This document shows, in pieces, positions 33,713 to 42,781 of a stretch of 64,000 nucleotides of DNA. A program made the translations under genes and the position numbers. A model generated the notes under the pieces. That model was not told the origin of the DNA. It was given only the letters and a program-made list of their open reading frames with translations, and did no database searches. Every line of letters starts with the position of its first letter. Position 1 is the first letter of the stretch. The stretch comes from Aquirickettsiella gammari. GTDB taxonomy: Bacteria > Pseudomonadota > Gammaproteobacteria > Diplorickettsiales > Diplorickettsiaceae. Location of the stretch: the NCBI GenBank assembly GCA_963701065.1, contig OY969558.1, forward strand, positions 186,001-250,000, in the 5' to 3' direction.

Positions 33713-34228
33713 CTAATAAGAATCTTTTTGTAATTCAAGTTGTGAGTGTATCGAATCGGGTAAGAAACTACTTAACCAATTTTCTAAGGGTTGAAAATGC
33801 GGTACTAATACCGATTCTTGCCAAGTGGCTTCTTTGGCAAACGGTGTTAAGCCAGCCAACATGATTAATAATACTACCACGATAATAGCGCGAGCAATAC
33901 CAAAAACAATACCTAATACTCTATCAGTACCACTTAAACCGGTATTCGAAACCAATTGCCCAATCAGATAATTAATCAGCATACCTAACACTAGGGTCGC
34001 TATAAATAAACCGACAAAACTAATGACTAATCTTACCGAATCAGAATGGATAATATTAATCAGTAAGTTGGCAATATATTGATAGAAAATAAAACTGACC
34101 GTGATGGCAGCCACCCAGATGACTAAAGAAATAACCTCGCGCACAAAACCGCGCATCACACTAATTAATACCGAAAGCGCCATGATAGCGATAATCGTAT
34201 AATCGATCCAATTAAAAGTAGACATCGA
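33713..34228 (-). CDS. cvpA: CvpA-family membrane protein
   Basis: About 171 residues from the ATG at 34228, which has AAGGG upstream; the longer frame to 34252 lacks a site. Four membrane helices: WIDYTIIAIMALSVLISVMRG, EVISLVIWVAAITVSFIFYQY, LVISFVGLFIATLVLGMLI and GIARAIIVVVLLIMLAGL. GFVREVISL and SGTDRVLGIVFG are family motifs. CvpA is linked to envelope homeostasis and bile or colicin phenotypes; the mechanism is unclear. Confidence 0.9.
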   Translation of the reverse strand, partial: SMSTFNWIDYTIIAIMALSVLISVMRGFVREVISLVIWVAAITVSFIFYQYIANLLINIIHSDSVRLVISFVGLFIATLVLGMLINYLIGQLVSNTGLSGTDRVLGIVFGIARAIIVVVLLIMLAGLTPFAKEATWQESVLVPHFQPLENWLSSFLPDSIHSQLELQKDSY

Positions 34229-34302
34229 GAAACCCTTAATAGTAAATAGCATTAAGCAGCTTATAATGACACGGCAACGCAGAATTCTATTATAAACTAT
34301 TT

Positions 34303-34830
34303 TTATTTTTTGTAGAGTTCATCCAAACCGAAAACAGCCCGTAAACGATAACCCGCGGCAAGAATGGTTTCTCGTCCTCCTTGTTGCCTATCGACTAATA
34401 CAGCGATATCCGTCACTTGTAAACCTTCATTGATTAGGGTATCCGCCACCTTTAACACACTCGCGCCGGTAGTGATCACATCTTCTATGATTAAACAATT
34501 TTCTCCGGGCTTGAAAATACCTTCGACTTGTTTTTTAGTCCCGTAGGCTTTAGCCTCTTTACGACAGATCAACATCGGTAAATTTTGCTCTAAAGCGATG
34601 CACGTTGCCAACGGTAATGCGGTATAAGGAACACCGCATAACAAACCAGGTTTTATATCTTTTACACAGTCCCACAAGGCTTGAGCCACGGCACGAAGAA
34701 GTAGCGGATAGGAAATAAGCGTACGTAAATCAATGTAGATAGGGGAAATCTCGCCACTACGTAGTGTAAACTCACCTAACTTAATCACCTTAATGTCGAT
34801 TAAAGAGGCTAATAAAGCTTTTTTTTGCAT
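34303..34830 (-). CDS. pyrE: Orotate phosphoribosyltransferase
   Basis: Makes OMP from orotate and PRPP. 175 residues, shorter than the 213 of E. coli PyrE and closer to the compact type fused in eukaryotic UMP synthase. Visible motifs are GEFTLRSGEISPIYIDLR (orotate site), LICRKEAKAYGTKK (catalytic Lys loop) and IIEDVITTGASVL (PRPP-binding). It lies 13 bp after gyrA on the same strand and is probably co-transcribed. Confidence 0.93.
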   Translation of the reverse strand: MQKKALLASLIDIKVIKLGEFTLRSGEISPIYIDLRTLISYPLLLRAVAQALWDCVKDIKPGLLCGVPYTALPLATCIALEQNLPMLICRKEAKAYGTKKQVEGIFKPGENCLIIEDVITTGASVLKVADTLINEGLQVTDIAVLVDRQQGGRETILAAGYRLRAVFGLDELYKK

Positions 34831-34843
34831 TTTTTACAGACTT

Positions 34844-37456
34844 TTATTCATTATCAATCGCTTTTTCAGCCGTAAGGTTAATCAGTGTGTCGGTCTTTTC
34901 TGGATTATCACTCACTAGATCTTCCTCGATACGTTCTAAACCGACTAAACTTTCCCCTTCATTGAGTCGAATCAAACGTACGCCTTGCGAATGCCTTCCG
35001 GCAACGCGAATCTCAGCGACACGAGTACGCACTAAGGTGGCCTTATTTGTAATCAACATCACTTCATCGGAAGGCAGTACTTGCACAGCTGCGACCACGT
35101 TACCATTGCGTGCGGTGGTTTTAATCGCGACAACACCACTACCACCACGGCTGGTTAAACGATGCTCCGAAACGGGGGTACGCTTACCATAACCCTGACG
35201 GGTTGCCGTTAAGATTAAACCTTCGGGTTTGGCAATGATTAAAGAAATAAGCTGCTGCCCAGACTGCAATTTAACACCTCGAACCCCACAAGCGGTACGA
35301 CCCATACAACGTACCTTACTTTCATTAAAACGTATCACCTTACCGGCATCGGTAAACAATAAAACATCTTGCTCGCCATCGGTTAAAGCCACACCGACTA
35401 AGCGATCCCCTTCACGCAAATCAATGGCAATAATACCGTCGTTACGCGGCCTGGAGAAATCCATTAAACTGGTTTTCTTGGTCGTGCCATTCGCCGTTGC
35501 CATAAAAATATAATGTTCAGCACTGTAATTTTGTACCGGTAATACAGCATTAATTCGTTCATCACTAGCCAGTGGTAATAAATTAACAATCGGTCGCCCT
35601 TTCGCCATGCGACTGCCTTCCGGTAATTTATAAACCTTAAGCCAATAAACCTTACCGGCACTTGAAAAACACAATAAGGTGGCATGCGTATTGGCAATCA
35701 GTAAATGTTCGATAAAGTCCTCTTCCTTGACATCACCGGATGATTTTCCTCTTCCGCCGCGACGCTGTGCTTGATAGACATCTAAGCTTTGCCGTTTGAC
35801 ATAACCTTCATGTGATAGCGTCACCACGACATCCTCGGCCGGGATCAAGTCTTCTTCATTGATTCCCGCATCGACCGTGATAATCTCAGTACGCCGTTCA
35901 TCGGCAAATTCCTCTTTGATGGCGATAAGTTCACCCTGAATAACCTCGCGTAATCGTTCTGGCTGATTTAAGATATCCAATAAATCAACGATAATCGCTA
36001 ATTGATCCTGATATTCTTTTAAGATTTTTTCCTGCTCTAAACCAGTTAAACGATGTAAACGAAGTTCTAATATCGCTTGTGCTTGCTCAGGCGATAAGCG
36101 ATAAACCTGCTGCGCTTTTTGCACACCATAAGTATTCGCCGCTACCAAAGATAACGGCGTATCCAGTAAATCTGTTTTAGTCAGCATTTCGGCAACCATG
36201 CCTAGCTGCCAATCTTGCGTTAACAGTTGCTGCTTGGCATCCGCTGGATCTTTAGCCGCTTTGATCAGCGCTATCATCGGATCAATGTTGACCAGCGCAA
36301 TACCCAAGCCTTCTAAGATATGCGCACGTTCACGTGCTTTACGCAATTCAAAGATCGTCCGCCTCGTGACCACTTCACGACGATGCGCTAAAAAGGAGGC
36401 GATTAATTGTTTAAGATTCAGTAAAACCGGCCTTCCATCCACTAAGGCGACCATGTTAATACCAAAAGTGACTTGCAGTTGTGTTTGTGCAAATAGATTA
36501 TTAAGCAACACATCCACATTTTCGCCACGTCGCACCTCGATAACCATGCGCATACCGTCTTTGTCGGATTCATCGCGTAAAGCGGTAATGCCTTCGATGC
36601 GTTTTTCTTTCACCAGCTCAGCAATCTTCTCGATGAGTTTGGCTTTATTCACTTGATAAGGAAGCTCGGTGACGATGATCCGCTGTTTACTTGATTTTTC
36701 GTCCTGTTCCAGTACGACTCTCGCCCTGACAAATACCCGTCCACGGCCACCCTGGTAGGCTTCAATGATACCGCGCTTACCATAAATTAAGCCGGCGGTG
36801 GGAAAATCCGGACCTTTTATAAACTGCATCAAGCCATCAATTTCGAGCTCAGGATCGGCCAGTAAGGCAAGACACGCCTCGATGACTTCGGCCAGATTGT
36901 GCGGTGGTATGTTAGTGGCCATACCCACCGCGATACCTGAAGAACCATTCACCAGTAGGTTAGGGACGCGTGTCGGTAACACGACAGGAATTTGTTCGGT
37001 TTCATCGTAGTTGGGTACAAAATCAACTGTCTCTTTGGCTAAATCGGCTAACAGCGCATGGGCTAGTTTAGACATGCGAATTTCGGTATAACGCATCGAA
37101 GCGGCTGAATCGCCATCGACCGATCCAAAGTTACCTTGACCATCAATCAATACCGAACGCATAGAAAAGGTTTGCGCCATACGCACGATAGTGTCGTAAA
37201 TAGCGCCGTCGCCATGGGGATGGTATTTACCAATCACATCACCTACGACCCGTGCGGATTTTTTATGCGGCTTATTCCAGTCGTTACTGAGTTCGCTCAT
37301 CGCAAATAACACCCGTCTGTGTACGGGTTTTAAACCGTCGCGCACATCCGGCAAGGCACGGCCGACGATCACGCTCATCGCGTAGGCGAGATAAGACTGC
37401 TTTAATTCCTTCTCAACTGTTACCGAAATAATTTCATTAGCCACTGATTCTGCCAT
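34844..37456 (-). CDS. gyrA: DNA gyrase subunit A
   Basis: 870 residues. The N-terminal breakage-reunion domain has SYLAYAMSVIVGRALPDVRDGLKPVHRRVL and the active-site Tyr in AASMRYTEIRMSK. The C-terminal beta-pinwheel contains the GyrA box QRRGGRGKS that wraps DNA. In the quinolone-resistance region the sequence is HPHGDGAIYDT, with Gly where E. coli has Ser83 and Asp kept at 87. The tail is acidic. It is the first gene of a gyrA-pyrE unit. Confidence 0.97.
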   Translation of the reverse strand: MAESVANEIISVTVEKELKQSYLAYAMSVIVGRALPDVRDGLKPVHRRVLFAMSELSNDWNKPHKKSARVVGDVIGKYHPHGDGAIYDTIVRMAQTFSMRSVLIDGQGNFGSVDGDSAASMRYTEIRMSKLAHALLADLAKETVDFVPNYDETEQIPVVLPTRVPNLLVNGSSGIAVGMATNIPPHNLAEVIEACLALLADPELEIDGLMQFIKGPDFPTAGLIYGKRGIIEAYQGGRGRVFVRARVVLEQDEKSSKQRIIVTELPYQVNKAKLIEKIAELVKEKRIEGITALRDESDKDGMRMVIEVRRGENVDVLLNNLFAQTQLQVTFGINMVALVDGRPVLLNLKQLIASFLAHRREVVTRRTIFELRKARERAHILEGLGIALVNIDPMIALIKAAKDPADAKQQLLTQDWQLGMVAEMLTKTDLLDTPLSLVAANTYGVQKAQQVYRLSPEQAQAILELRLHRLTGLEQEKILKEYQDQLAIIVDLLDILNQPERLREVIQGELIAIKEEFADERRTEIITVDAGINEEDLIPAEDVVVTLSHEGYVKRQSLDVYQAQRRGGRGKSSGDVKEEDFIEHLLIANTHATLLCFSSAGKVYWLKVYKLPEGSRMAKGRPIVNLLPLASDERINAVLPVQNYSAEHYIFMATANGTTKKTSLMDFSRPRNDGIIAIDLREGDRLVGVALTDGEQDVLLFTDAGKVIRFNESKVRCMGRTACGVRGVKLQSGQQLISLIIAKPEGLILTATRQGYGKRTPVSEHRLTSRGGSGVVAIKTTARNGNVVAAVQVLPSDEVMLITNKATLVRTRVAEIRVAGRHSQGVRLIRLNEGESLVGLERIEEDLVSDNPEKTDTLINLTAEKAIDNE

Positions 37457-37788
37457 AAAAGCTTCAAAACCTATGCGAGGTAAAAAGAGCTAAATAGTAC
37501 CATAAATAGGCCTTAACTGGCAGCTAATTCGATTGGTTTTTTCAGGAAAAAATAAAGATTTTTTATCAGGCTTCGTAGCGACAGGAGAATATCTAATGGG
37601 TCACCGCTATAAGGCTTTATAAGCCAAAGCAAGAATGGTGGCAATGGGTATATACGTCCGTGTACCCTGTGATGTCCATCTAGCAACACAGGGTAGGCTA
37701 GATTTAAGTCATATCGGACATTTTATTGTCCAATTTGAACAAAGAACTGCTGATCTTCCGCTTTTTATTGTCTCCGAAAGCAGGCTGA
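37457..37788. other. 332-bp gap with several hairpins, no gene
   Basis: No convincing gene. Three stems are visible: GGCTT/AAGCC near 37612, a 9-bp stem TACCCTGTG (37663-37671) with CACAGGGTA (37687-37695), and GGACA/TGTCC near 37718-37733. The gyrA promoter should lie at the right-hand end of gyrA. The hairpin cluster could be a small RNA or the 3' end of the lipoprotein transcript. Confidence 0.4.
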
Positions 37789-38193
37789 TTAACCGCCTGT
37801 AGCCCCTGAGTTATTATCATTATGGCTAGTAGGTGCCATTGATGTCGTCCCATCCTTCATATCCTTCATGTCATTTTTCACGCCATCTTTCATATCCTTC
37901 ATCTCATTTTTTACGCCGTCCTTCATATCCTTGCTAGCATTTTTCATATCCGTTGACCCTTGAGCCGGTGTTGTATCGGCACTAGGAGGCGTTTGTGCAG
38001 GCTCTGCCGCTTGCGGATTAACCGGCATCTGTTCATCGGATGTACTCGAATTAGCCGGATTGGCCATTTGTTCTTGGACCGGCGGGACAACTGTGTCGCC
38101 GGATTGATCGCTGCCCTGTGGCTTACTACAACCCGCTAACCCGCTCACCACTAACAACAACATTGACATTGAAGCCAAAAACTTTTTAAACAT
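37789..38193 (-). CDS. Small lipoprotein with KDMKDG repeats
   Basis: 134 residues. Signal peptide with lipobox VSGLAGC, so Cys22 should be lipidated and the protein held in the inner or outer membrane. A Pro/Ala/Ser/Gln-rich linker leads to a charged amphipathic segment (residues 88-115) made of 11-residue repeats KDMKDGVKNEM. Eleven-residue periodicity suits a long amphipathic helix or a coiled coil, as in apolipoprotein- or LEA-like repeats. No family recognised. The flanking gaps suggest its own promoter. Confidence 0.75.
   Translation of the reverse strand: MFKKFLASMSMLLLVVSGLAGCSKPQGSDQSGDTVVPPVQEQMANPANSSTSDEQMPVNPQAAEPAQTPPSADTTPAQGSTDMKNASKDMKDGVKNEMKDMKDGVKNDMKDMKDGTTSMAPTSHNDNNSGATGG
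37849..37932 (-). repeat. 33-bp tandem repeat in the lipoprotein gene
   Basis: About 2.5 copies of a 33-bp unit coding KDMKDGVKN(E/D)M. Copies are nearly identical at DNA level, so the copy number could vary between strains. Confidence 0.7.
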
Positions 38194-38395
38194 AAGTAAA
38201 ATCCCCCCCTAAAAAGGATACGTAAACACAAATCAAAAAATTGCCAGTCTTTTACCTACATAAAGACCGACAAAATCCGTAGCCCCTAGTAGAAGCTGAC
38301 TTAAGCATAGCAAAACTTTCCACTAAAACAAAATCCCGCCAAAAACAGCTTAAGTTAGCTTGCCGTACTGCGCATTAACTACCCTGCTCTTTTGA

Positions 38396-38423
38396 TTGCC
38401 ATACGACTAAATACTGTTATAAT
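38396..38423 (+). promoter_or_regulatory. Sigma-70-type promoter, probably for rne
   Basis: TTGCCA (38396-38401), a 16-base spacer and a perfect TATAAT (38418-38423). Transcription would start near 38430, about 560 bases upstream of the rne start codon. Confidence 0.55.
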
Positions 38424-38993
38424 GACCCTTAGATTTAGTTTATCGTGTAGGCGTGGTCCAGTTAAGCATTGCGACTAAGCCACACCCAATAAAACGAAAT
38501 GATAAGAAATCAGCGTTTTATAAATAGTGCTAACTAAAGTAAAAATTTTTACTTTTTTATGAATTTAAATCGTGTTTTAGGACAAATTTTAGTCTTAAAA
38601 TTAGAGAATTAGTCCGGCTTCTTAAGTTTGCAGCCTTTTATTTGGATCACTATTCTTACCAATGTGTATTTTTTGAACAGACAAAATAGATGTTGTATTG
38701 CTCGTTAAAAATACGGTACTGAGAATAGGCAAGCGTATAATCCGTGTTGAAAATTAGATATTTAAAACTGATGCTAACTAGCCTTAAAAGGCAAAATAGC
38801 TGATGCAGAGAACTATATTGACTGAACCCTATTTGACCCATTTTTACCTTCTTTTCTAATAAACCCGGTAAATGGTCATTGTTTCATCTAAGTAGTAACG
38901 GTTTTAGTGTTAATCTTTTTTAATATCGCGATTATATTTCCTTTACCAATAAGCAAGCTTAGTTGAGCCTTTCATCCAAAATAGGATTCAACG
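38424..38993 (+). other. Long leader upstream of rne, no gene seen
   Basis: About 570 bp without a convincing coding region; a 61-codon reverse frame at 38656-38841 lacks support. In E. coli the 361-base rne leader lets RNase E control its own mRNA, so a regulatory leader is plausible here. The strip between the lipoprotein start and this promoter (38194-38395) holds that gene's promoter and nothing else visible. Confidence 0.4.
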
Positions 38994-41342
38994 ATGCGTA
39001 GTGAAGAGAATCGAATATTGATTAATGCCAGTCAACCTGGAGAAATCCGTGTTGCGCTGCTAGAAGAACAACAACTTTCAGATTTAGATATCGAGTATAG
39101 CGGCCATGAACAGAAAAAATCGAATATCTATAAAGGTAAAATTAGCCGTATTGAACCTAGCTTAGAAGCCGCCTTCATTGATTATGGCGCTGAACGCCAC
39201 GGCTTTTTACCTTTCAAAGAAATTGCCCCTGCTTATCTAAAATTTAGAGGTAATGAATCCTCAGCCATCAAAAACTCACTAAAAGTGGGCCAAGAAGTGA
39301 TGGTGCAAATTGAAAAGGAAGAGCGTGGTAATAAAGGCGCTGCTTTAACCACTTACATTACTTTACCGGGTAGTTATTTAGTACTGATGCCGAATAACCC
39401 GGGTGCAGGTGGTATTTCGCGTCGTATTGAAGGGGAAGAGCGACGTGAAATGCAGGATCTCTTGAGCCAGATGCCCTTATCGGAAGAGATGGGCCTTATT
39501 CTTCGAACCGCCGGCGTAGGACGAGAACTCGATGAATTACAAAATGACTTAAGTCTATTGCAACAGCAATGGAACGCGATACAAAAAGCATTTAACGAGC
39601 GCTCCGCTCCCTTTTTGATTTTTCAAGAAGGTGATCTCATCACCCGATCAATCCGTGACTATTTGAGACGGGATATTGGCGAGATCATTATTGATGATAA
39701 AAAAATATATGAAAAAGTTAAGCACTACATCGAACAAATTCGGCCCGATTTTGTATCACGAATTACCCTTTATCAAAACCCTACACCTATATTTATGCAT
39801 TTTGGCATCGAAGAAGACGTAGAATCCGCTTTTCAACGTGAAATACGTTTGCCCTCCGGCGGTACGATTGTTATCGATCGCGCTGAAGCGCTCGTCGCTA
39901 TTGATATTAATTCAGGTCGTTCCACTAAAAATGAAGACATCGAAGAAACCGCGGTTAAAACCAACCTAGAAGCGGCTAAAGAAATTGCCCATCAATTACG
40001 TGTACGTGATTTAGGGGGCTTAATTGTCATTGATTTCATCGATATGAATTCAGAAGATAATAAACGTAAGGTTGAAAACTGCTTGCGTGAAGCGACTAAA
40101 AAAGATCGCGCGCGTATCCAAATAGGTCGACTCTCCTCTTTTGGACTCTTAGAAATGTCGCGTCAACGCTTGCGTCATTCCTTAGGAAAAGCCAATGAAA
40201 CGCTATGCCAACGGTGTCATGGTGAAGGAACGATACGCAGCATCGAATCATTAACCTTGTCCTTACTACGCTCAATTGAAAAAGAAGCTTTAAAAAAGTC
40301 CACGCAACAAATACGAGTAGAGATTCCAGTGGATATGGCCACTTATCTCATGAATGAAAAGCGGCAAGCGATACATCAAATTGAACAACGCTATAAAATT
40401 AACTTATTATTGATACCTAATCCTTATTGGCAGACGCCGCAATATAAAATTACTGGCTTAGGAAAAACTAGCGCTCTCAATGCCAACGAGAACGCCAGCT
40501 ATCAGTTAGCCGAGAAAGCGTCAGAAACAGCGCTGCCTTATCGTGCTGCCACTATTAGCCCGATAGAAACACCGGCGGTTAAATCCTTGGTATTTGCCGC
40601 TAACAAACATAAAACCAAGTCTCAATTAGGTCTATTAAGCCGTCTTTTTTGTCTGTTAAAGGATCTTGGCAAATCTAAAATGGATCGGACTAAACCTAAC
40701 AACGAACCCACTGTTGTAAGGGCAAACACGCGTTCTAATGAGGCACATCGCAACAGACATCATTCAGAAAGACGTTACGCCAACAACGGCAACAAAGTAA
40801 ATAGAAATAATCACCGCAGCCGAGGACCTCGACGCGAAGCGAACGGAAGTGGATCGTATCAAAACCAAAATCATCCTCATCCGCAGCAAGCGCATCGCTA
40901 TCCAGTCACCGGACAAAATAATCGTTACGAGCCACAAACATCCCATGCTAACAAACCGGCTACAACAGTAGCGGGCGAAAAAAAACCACTGGCAAAAAGA
41001 AGGCCGCCGGAACGACACACGCATAGCGACACGCGATTTATTGAGAAACCTAAAGTCGAAAATACTGCTGCTGCCAATAAAGCGCCGCTTAATACCGAAC
41101 ACAAAAAAGTAATTATGCCGGCACAAACGACAGCGAAACCTGAAGTCGCCATGGAAAAAAAGCAACCGCTAAGCACGGCGCCTGTTGCGGCAACAGCAAC
41201 GAATAGCGCTAATGCGAACGCGACAACGGGTGGCAATACGGCTCGCCATCGACGAAACACACGACGTTATGGCGGTGAGCCTAAATTACGCCGCCGCACC
41301 TACGCGAATTACGAAGCGCCGGAGCACAAAACAAAAAGCTAA
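38994..41342 (+). CDS. rne: Ribonuclease E
   Basis: 782 residues. Main endoribonuclease for mRNA decay and rRNA/tRNA processing. The S1 domain is in HEQKKSNIYKGKISRIEPSLEAAFIDYGAERHGFLP. The catalytic Asp residues fall in VAIDINSGRST (~300) and IVIDFIDMN (~344), and the zinc-link CQRC is at ~404, matching E. coli positions closely. The C-terminal part (from ~530) is disordered and rich in Arg, Asn, His and Ala, as expected for the RNA-binding and degradosome scaffold, but it is much shorter than in E. coli (1061 residues), so partners may differ. Confidence 0.95.
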   Translation: MRSEENRILINASQPGEIRVALLEEQQLSDLDIEYSGHEQKKSNIYKGKISRIEPSLEAAFIDYGAERHGFLPFKEIAPAYLKFRGNESSAIKNSLKVGQEVMVQIEKEERGNKGAALTTYITLPGSYLVLMPNNPGAGGISRRIEGEERREMQDLLSQMPLSEEMGLILRTAGVGRELDELQNDLSLLQQQWNAIQKAFNERSAPFLIFQEGDLITRSIRDYLRRDIGEIIIDDKKIYEKVKHYIEQIRPDFVSRITLYQNPTPIFMHFGIEEDVESAFQREIRLPSGGTIVIDRAEALVAIDINSGRSTKNEDIEETAVKTNLEAAKEIAHQLRVRDLGGLIVIDFIDMNSEDNKRKVENCLREATKKDRARIQIGRLSSFGLLEMSRQRLRHSLGKANETLCQRCHGEGTIRSIESLTLSLLRSIEKEALKKSTQQIRVEIPVDMATYLMNEKRQAIHQIEQRYKINLLLIPNPYWQTPQYKITGLGKTSALNANENASYQLAEKASETALPYRAATISPIETPAVKSLVFAANKHKTKSQLGLLSRLFCLLKDLGKSKMDRTKPNNEPTVVRANTRSNEAHRNRHHSERRYANNGNKVNRNNHRSRGPRREANGSGSYQNQNHPHPQQAHRYPVTGQNNRYEPQTSHANKPATTVAGEKKPLAKRRPPERHTHSDTRFIEKPKVENTAAANKAPLNTEHKKVIMPAQTTAKPEVAMEKKQPLSTAPVAATATNSANANATTGGNTARHRRNTRRYGGEPKLRRRTYANYEAPEHKTKS

Positions 41343-41402
41343 GTAGCTTAAGATAAGCTAGCGCGCTATCGGGATAGCGAAATCATCACCGCTAAAAAAT
41401 AT

Positions 41403-42215
41403 TTAATGGTATCGATTCGCTTCCCAACTGCCGTACATTGGATTAGGTAATATAAAATAACCCGCGCCAAATACCTCATAGGTTTTACTGTCGTCCGGCA
41501 AAGCATCGACAGCCGCTTGCTTGAATCTCGGAAAGTCCTGGATATTATCGCCAAAATAAGCGATCACTTGATGTGGCGGCAGACGTTTGCTCCAAACCAT
41601 TTCATGGCTATCATAGTGGCCATAGATAACTGCATTAAAGCGTGGGTTTTTATCACTAGGATGTTGGGATGTTTTATAATTGGCTAAAATAACCTGATCA
41701 AATACGATATTTTGCTGCTTTAGATTCGCGATGGTGGCCGCGAGTGTACTTCCACTGGCATCACGATAAGAACCATCGCGATTTGAAACCAAACTCACAT
41801 AACCACCTAAGCGATGCACTAAATGCGTCAATGCCACAACCCCCGGCAAAGCCAGCGATTTTTGCCGAATCGTCACAAAATGTTCAAAATCCGATTCCCT
41901 ATGCGCCAGATCACCACACTGATAAAAATACCATGAATTGTCCAGTGTGGTTTCATCAATATCCAACACCACACCCCAGGTCTTGGCGGCGGGATGATGT
42001 TGCGCTACCCATTGGCGAATATAGGCAGATCCCAGATAATAAGCCTGTCGATACAAGGCTTTTTTTTCCGCCGAGTCACGATACCACTTGATGACGTGTT
42101 CCAATTTATTTTGCGACCTAGATGGCGCGCACACGACAGAAGGATTATCCGCCAAAGCGACCTTGGCTAAAATAGATAATGACACCACCACTAACGACAT
42201 TAAAATCTTTTTCAT
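41403..42215 (-). CDS. HAD-family acid phosphatase (class B/P4-like), secreted
   Basis: 270 residues with a signal peptide (KKILMSLVVVSLSILAKVALA). The HAD subfamily IIIB catalytic motif is GVVLDIDETTLDNSWY, with SNRD as motif II and YFGDNIQDFPRF as the distal acidic motif. The ending FGAGYFILPNPMYGSWE is characteristic of the P4-like 5'-nucleotidase/acid phosphatase family. It probably acts in the periplasm to dephosphorylate nucleotides or cofactors for uptake. Related secreted acid phosphatases occur in Legionella. Confidence 0.88.
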   Translation of the reverse strand: MKKILMSLVVVSLSILAKVALADNPSVVCAPSRSQNKLEHVIKWYRDSAEKKALYRQAYYLGSAYIRQWVAQHHPAAKTWGVVLDIDETTLDNSWYFYQCGDLAHRESDFEHFVTIRQKSLALPGVVALTHLVHRLGGYVSLVSNRDGSYRDASGSTLAATIANLKQQNIVFDQVILANYKTSQHPSDKNPRFNAVIYGHYDSHEMVWSKRLPPHQVIAYFGDNIQDFPRFKQAAVDALPDDSKTYEVFGAGYFILPNPMYGSWEANRYH

Positions 42216-42523
42216 GGTATTTCCCGCATGTTTTAGTGAAAATAATCCAGCATGAACCGAAAAACTCGACTATTTTTAGGCTCGGCAATTTTAACGCCTG
42301 CCAAGACACTTAATCAAGCCAGAGACTAAATCCAAATCGACAGCCCGCTAAAATAGAAGCGCTTGTTTAAAATGATATTGCTTTACAAGTGGTTAGGCAG
42401 TTTCTACGCCATGAACAAATTAACAGTTTACTGTATTATATGAGTCAAGAAGGGGAGACTAAGAATTTCGAGTAATTTTACCTAAGCTTAGCGGAGGCCT
42501 TACCTAACTATAGAGAGAATATT
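42216..42523. other. 308-bp gap, possible gene remnant
   Basis: No intact gene. On the plus strand, 42373-42474 can be read as a ~33-codon open stretch ending at a stop (LQVVRQFLRHEQINSLLYYM...), with an upstream in-frame stop and no start codon. It may be a decayed reading frame. The acid phosphatase promoter must also lie here. Confidence 0.25.
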
Positions 42524-42640
42524 ATGACATTAGCACAGCCGTTAGAACAAAAAGATATAAAAAAAGGCCTAGAACAGGATCTAAAAAAAGTCTTGAAATG
42601 GGAAAGACCCAGGAAGTGTAAAGACGAGATTAACTATTAG
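42524..42640 (+). CDS. Possible 38-residue small protein
   Basis: A short frame beginning MTLAQPLEQKDIKKGLEQ, with AGAGAG about six bases upstream of the ATG. It is predicted to be a charged helix. No homologue is recognised. It ends 9 bp before the tRNA-Ala on the other strand. It could be a real small protein, the start of a decayed gene, or chance. Confidence 0.25.
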   Translation: MTLAQPLEQKDIKKGLEQDLKKVLKWERPRKCKDEINY

Positions 42641-42649
42641 CTATCAAAT

Positions 42650-42725
<76 letters not shown>

Positions 42726-42781
42726 ACAATCCTGCTTATTTTAGGCTGAGTCAGAAAAATCTGTCAACTTAATATTCTTCT

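Noticed and set aside
38656..38841. 61-codon reverse-strand ORF in the gap before rne
   Set aside because: No good ribosome-binding site, composition like the surrounding non-coding sequence, and no recognisable protein features; it lies inside the probable rne leader.
40764..41260. Overlapping antisense ORFs of 133 and 111 codons
   Set aside because: Shadows of the low-complexity C-terminal region of RNase E.
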